Below, piece by piece: positions 13,872 to 15,421 of a stretch of 15,421 bases of DNA (position 1 is the first letter of the stretch; each line of letters begins with the position of its first letter). The stretch covers positions 1-15,421 of the forward strand of contig JALUKO010000058.1 of assembly GCA_027056525.1 (NCBI GenBank). Reading direction: 5' to 3'. Source of the DNA: Helicobacteraceae bacterium. Its GTDB lineage: Bacteria; Campylobacterota; Campylobacteria; Campylobacterales; Sulfurimonadaceae. The notes under the pieces are model-generated. The model saw only the letters and a program-made list of their open reading frames with translations. It was not told where the DNA came from and did not search any database. Position numbers and translations under genes: made by a program.

Positions 13872-13906
13872 TGTATATCCTAATATTTTGTTTAATGAAA
13901 TGATAC

Positions 13907-13912
13907 TATAAT
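13907..13912 (+). promoter_or_regulatory. Candidate -10 box of a leaderless promoter
   Basis: TATAAT ends 5 bp before the ATG at 13918. Normal spacing would place the first transcribed base at or within 1-2 nt of that A, so the mRNA would have no leader. The gene also has no ribosome site. Confidence 0.5.
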
Positions 13913-13917
13913 TTTGT

Positions 13918-14649
13918 ATGAATTTTTATACATTGATAATAGGAACCGAAATTTTAAATGCCAGACGGAGTGATAAACACTTTGCATTTGTACAAAAAGA
14001 GTTGGCAAAATGCTCCAGAGAGATGTTTGCCTCTTTTATAGTAAAAGATGATGTGGAACTTATAAAAAGAACTTTTCATCTCATAAAAAGTGATCCCAAA
14101 GCCGTTATGTTCTCTTTTGGCGGTATAGGATCAACGCCTGATGATCTTACAAGAGAGATAGCCGCCGATGTCTTTACCTCAAAACCTCTTGTGCGACACA
14201 AAAAGTTTGAGCAGGATATTCTTGAGAAGTTTGGTGATGCAGCCTATCCCCACAGAATCCACATGTCAGATCTTCCAGAAGGTGCACATCTCCTGCATAA
14301 CCCCATCAACAATATGTCCGGTTTTTCATTACAGCAGAAATTTTTCTTCGTTCCGGGTTTTCCCGAGATGTCCCACCCCATGATCTCACAAGTGATACAA
14401 ACACACTTTTGTAATGCTCAGAAAAAATACAGGTACACTTTACTGGCACAAACAAGTGAAAATACACTTATCACACTGATGCAAAAATTACCCTCTGAAG
14501 TGGAACTTTCCTCTTTGCCTATATTTCAAAACAACAAACCCTCCGTAGAGCTCTCACTGAGTGGCTATAACAAAGAGAAACTCAAACACTACTTTGAACT
14601 CTTTTGCAAGGAGCTTCAAGAGGCCAAGATAGCCTATAGATTAATATAA
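13918..14649 (+). CDS. CinA N-terminal / MoaB-Mog fold (molybdopterin-binding-like) protein
   Basis: A 243-residue protein. LIIGTEILNARRSDKH (6-21) and FSFGGIGSTPDDLTREIA (66-82) are the two signature segments of the MoCF_biosynth (MoaB/Mog/CinA-N) fold, the second being the GG-x-G-x-T-x-DD loop that binds the molybdopterin or nucleotide group. FFVPGFPEMSHPM also follows the CinA pattern (xPGVPxEM). The C-terminal nicotinamide-nucleotide amidase domain of full CinA is absent; the last 70 residues form a small alpha/beta region as in short CinA-type proteins. In the family, CinA-N acts on ADP-ribose or pterin-type ligands, but the reaction of this short form is not established. It has no visible ribosome site, and its ATG lies at the expected transcription start. 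Confidence 0.85.
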   Translation: MNFYTLIIGTEILNARRSDKHFAFVQKELAKCSREMFASFIVKDDVELIKRTFHLIKSDPKAVMFSFGGIGSTPDDLTREIAADVFTSKPLVRHKKFEQDILEKFGDAAYPHRIHMSDLPEGAHLLHNPINNMSGFSLQQKFFFVPGFPEMSHPMISQVIQTHFCNAQKKYRYTLLAQTSENTLITLMQKLPSEVELSSLPIFQNNKPSVELSLSGYNKEKLKHYFELFCKELQEAKIAYRLI

Positions 14650-14698
14650 TTATTTTTCCTGCCGATCTATAAAGTATCATAACTCAAGGATTTTTCTT

Positions 14699-14824
14699 AT
14701 GTTAGTTTGGTTATTGGTACTTTTTTTGCTAATTATCTGCATATATGTTACCTATAAACTCTCTTTTACTGCAAAGAAAAAAGAGTTTAAAGAGCATACT
14801 GAGCATTTTACATTTAAAATATAA
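14699..14824 (+). CDS. Small single-pass membrane protein (41 residues)
   Basis: The frame has AAGGA at 14686-14690, 8 nt before its ATG. It begins MLVWLLVLFLLIICIYVTYK, a single hydrophobic helix, and ends in a short basic and polar tail with KKKEFKEH. The positive charges after the helix predict an N-out, C-in orientation. No family is recognised. It ends 10 bp before the next gene in the same direction, which has its own GAGGGA site overlapping this gene's end region, so the two are likely one operon. It might be an accessory to the adjacent DUF6166-like protein, but this rests on position only. Confidence 0.6.
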   Translation: MLVWLLVLFLLIICIYVTYKLSFTAKKKEFKEHTEHFTFKI

Positions 14825-14834
14825 GAGGGAAAGT

Positions 14835-15421
14835 ATGACAATCGCAAGGAATAACCACGTTTTTAAAGGGCACAAGACACTTTTGGGCAGTAGATATGTT
14901 ACCTATGGAGAAGTTGAACTTCCAACACTCTATGAACTGTTTGCTCAATCCAAAGACGGCTTCGATTGGGGCTATAACGGTTCAGCTCCTACACAACTTG
15001 CTTTTTCAATGCTCTATCAGTTGACAAACTTAGAGTTTGCAAAAGAGAATGCTTCAAAATTTGCAAACGATGTTATACGCTCCCTTAACTCAAGAGACTG
15101 GTTACTTAGTGCAGCAGATGTTTTAGAATGGATCGACAAACATGCACAAACACCTCTTGAAGACACTACACAAACACAAGAAAATACACCTGTTATCAAA
15201 AGAACTAAAAAAGCCAAAAGAGCAAAAAACAATGTTGTCAAAGATGTTTGTAAGGAACTTGGTATAACACAAAAGCATCTCGCCGAGATACTCGAAGTTC
15301 CAGAAGGCACCATAAGCAGTTGGGCAGTAAAAAATGAGATCCCAAGACTTGGCAAAAAAGCGATAGAATTTTATATACAAAATCAAAAAAATCAAAAAAT
15401 CGTTGATAGTTACAGAAATTT
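14835..15421 (+). CDS. DUF6166-like protein fused to a helix-turn-helix domain, 3' end beyond the window
   Basis: An open frame from ATG 14835, with GAGGGA at 14825-14830, runs off the right edge with 195 complete codons. Residues 8-102 contain FDWGYNGSAPTQLAFSMLYQ (43-62) and a closing DWLLSAADVLEWI, which I recognise as the DUF6166 pattern (WGYGGSGPAQLA) of uncharacterised, often phage- or plasmid-linked proteins. A polar Thr/Gln linker and a basic stretch KRTKKAKRAKNN (122-132) follow. Residues 133-165 (VVKDVCKELGITQKHLAEIL, then EVPEGTISSWA) form a classic Xre/Cro-like helix-turn-helix, with the turn at about 153-158. The likely role is DNA binding coupled to an unknown N-terminal function. 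The C-terminus is cut, so total length and further domains are unknown. Confidence 0.7.
   Translation, partial: MTIARNNHVFKGHKTLLGSRYVTYGEVELPTLYELFAQSKDGFDWGYNGSAPTQLAFSMLYQLTNLEFAKENASKFANDVIRSLNSRDWLLSAADVLEWIDKHAQTPLEDTTQTQENTPVIKRTKKAKRAKNNVVKDVCKELGITQKHLAEILEVPEGTISSWAVKNEIPRLGKKAIEFYIQNQKNQKIVDSYRN

Noticed and set aside
15017..15395. Minus-strand frames of 112 and 90 codons
   Set aside because: Antisense shadows of the DUF6166-HTH gene, which has a clear start, ribosome site and recognisable motifs.
1..15421. tRNA, rRNA, CRISPR array, insertion sequence
   Set aside because: No cloverleaf-like segment, rRNA core sequence, regularly spaced repeat or transposase was recognised on either strand by reading; no program was run.

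Overview
The window most likely comes from a Campylobacterota (epsilonproteobacterial) chromosome, in the Sulfurimonas/Sulfurovum range. The evidence is moderately AT-rich DNA, TATAAT -10 boxes preceded by T-runs rather than clear -35 boxes, and the divergent nadK / aspS-adk(short) block, which I recall as an arrangement conserved in Campylobacter relatives. The genus is an inference; no rRNA or tRNA is present.

Region 1 (1-1210) looks like an accessory junction. It holds the 3' part of a brnT toxin gene overlapping its brnA antitoxin, then a 39-codon relic that keeps the start and apparent end of a MazE/AbrB-type antitoxin, then a lone hexapeptide-repeat sugar N-acyltransferase. Region 2 (1214-3953) has a lipoprotein alpha/beta hydrolase divergent from an APC-family permease. 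Region 3 (4019-6645) is the most unusual part. A GH108 muramidase and a GTA-type holin form a tight lysis pair with no other phage genes visible. Facing them is a DUF2235 alpha/beta hydrolase (Tle1 phospholipase-effector family) with no signal peptide and a C-terminal domain resembling the Pseudomonas galactose lectin LecA/PA-IL. A holin/endolysin (type 10 secretion-like) export route for this enzyme is a plausible hypothesis.

Region 4 (6660-10228) holds a ThiI tRNA sulfurtransferase with a rhodanese domain, a membrane-anchored rhodanese, a GH114 lipoprotein and a long, LID-containing adenylate kinase whose key residues fall at the same numbers as in E. coli Adk. Region 5 (10286-13551) is the core block: nadK, divergent from aspS and a second, short adenylate kinase. 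The two promoters appear to overlap. The window therefore encodes two adenylate kinases of different types. The order suggests that the thiI-to-long-adk block was inserted or rearranged next to nadK, where relatives usually carry recN.

Region 6 (13556-15421) has a perfect 12-bp hairpin between convergent genes, an acidic coiled-coil protein, a CinA-like molybdopterin-binding-fold protein that may be translated from a leaderless mRNA, a 41-residue membrane protein, and the start of a DUF6166-like protein fused to a helix-turn-helix domain that runs off the edge.

No CRISPR array, insertion sequence, integrase, rRNA or tRNA was recognised. No gene-free stretch exceeds 300 bases.
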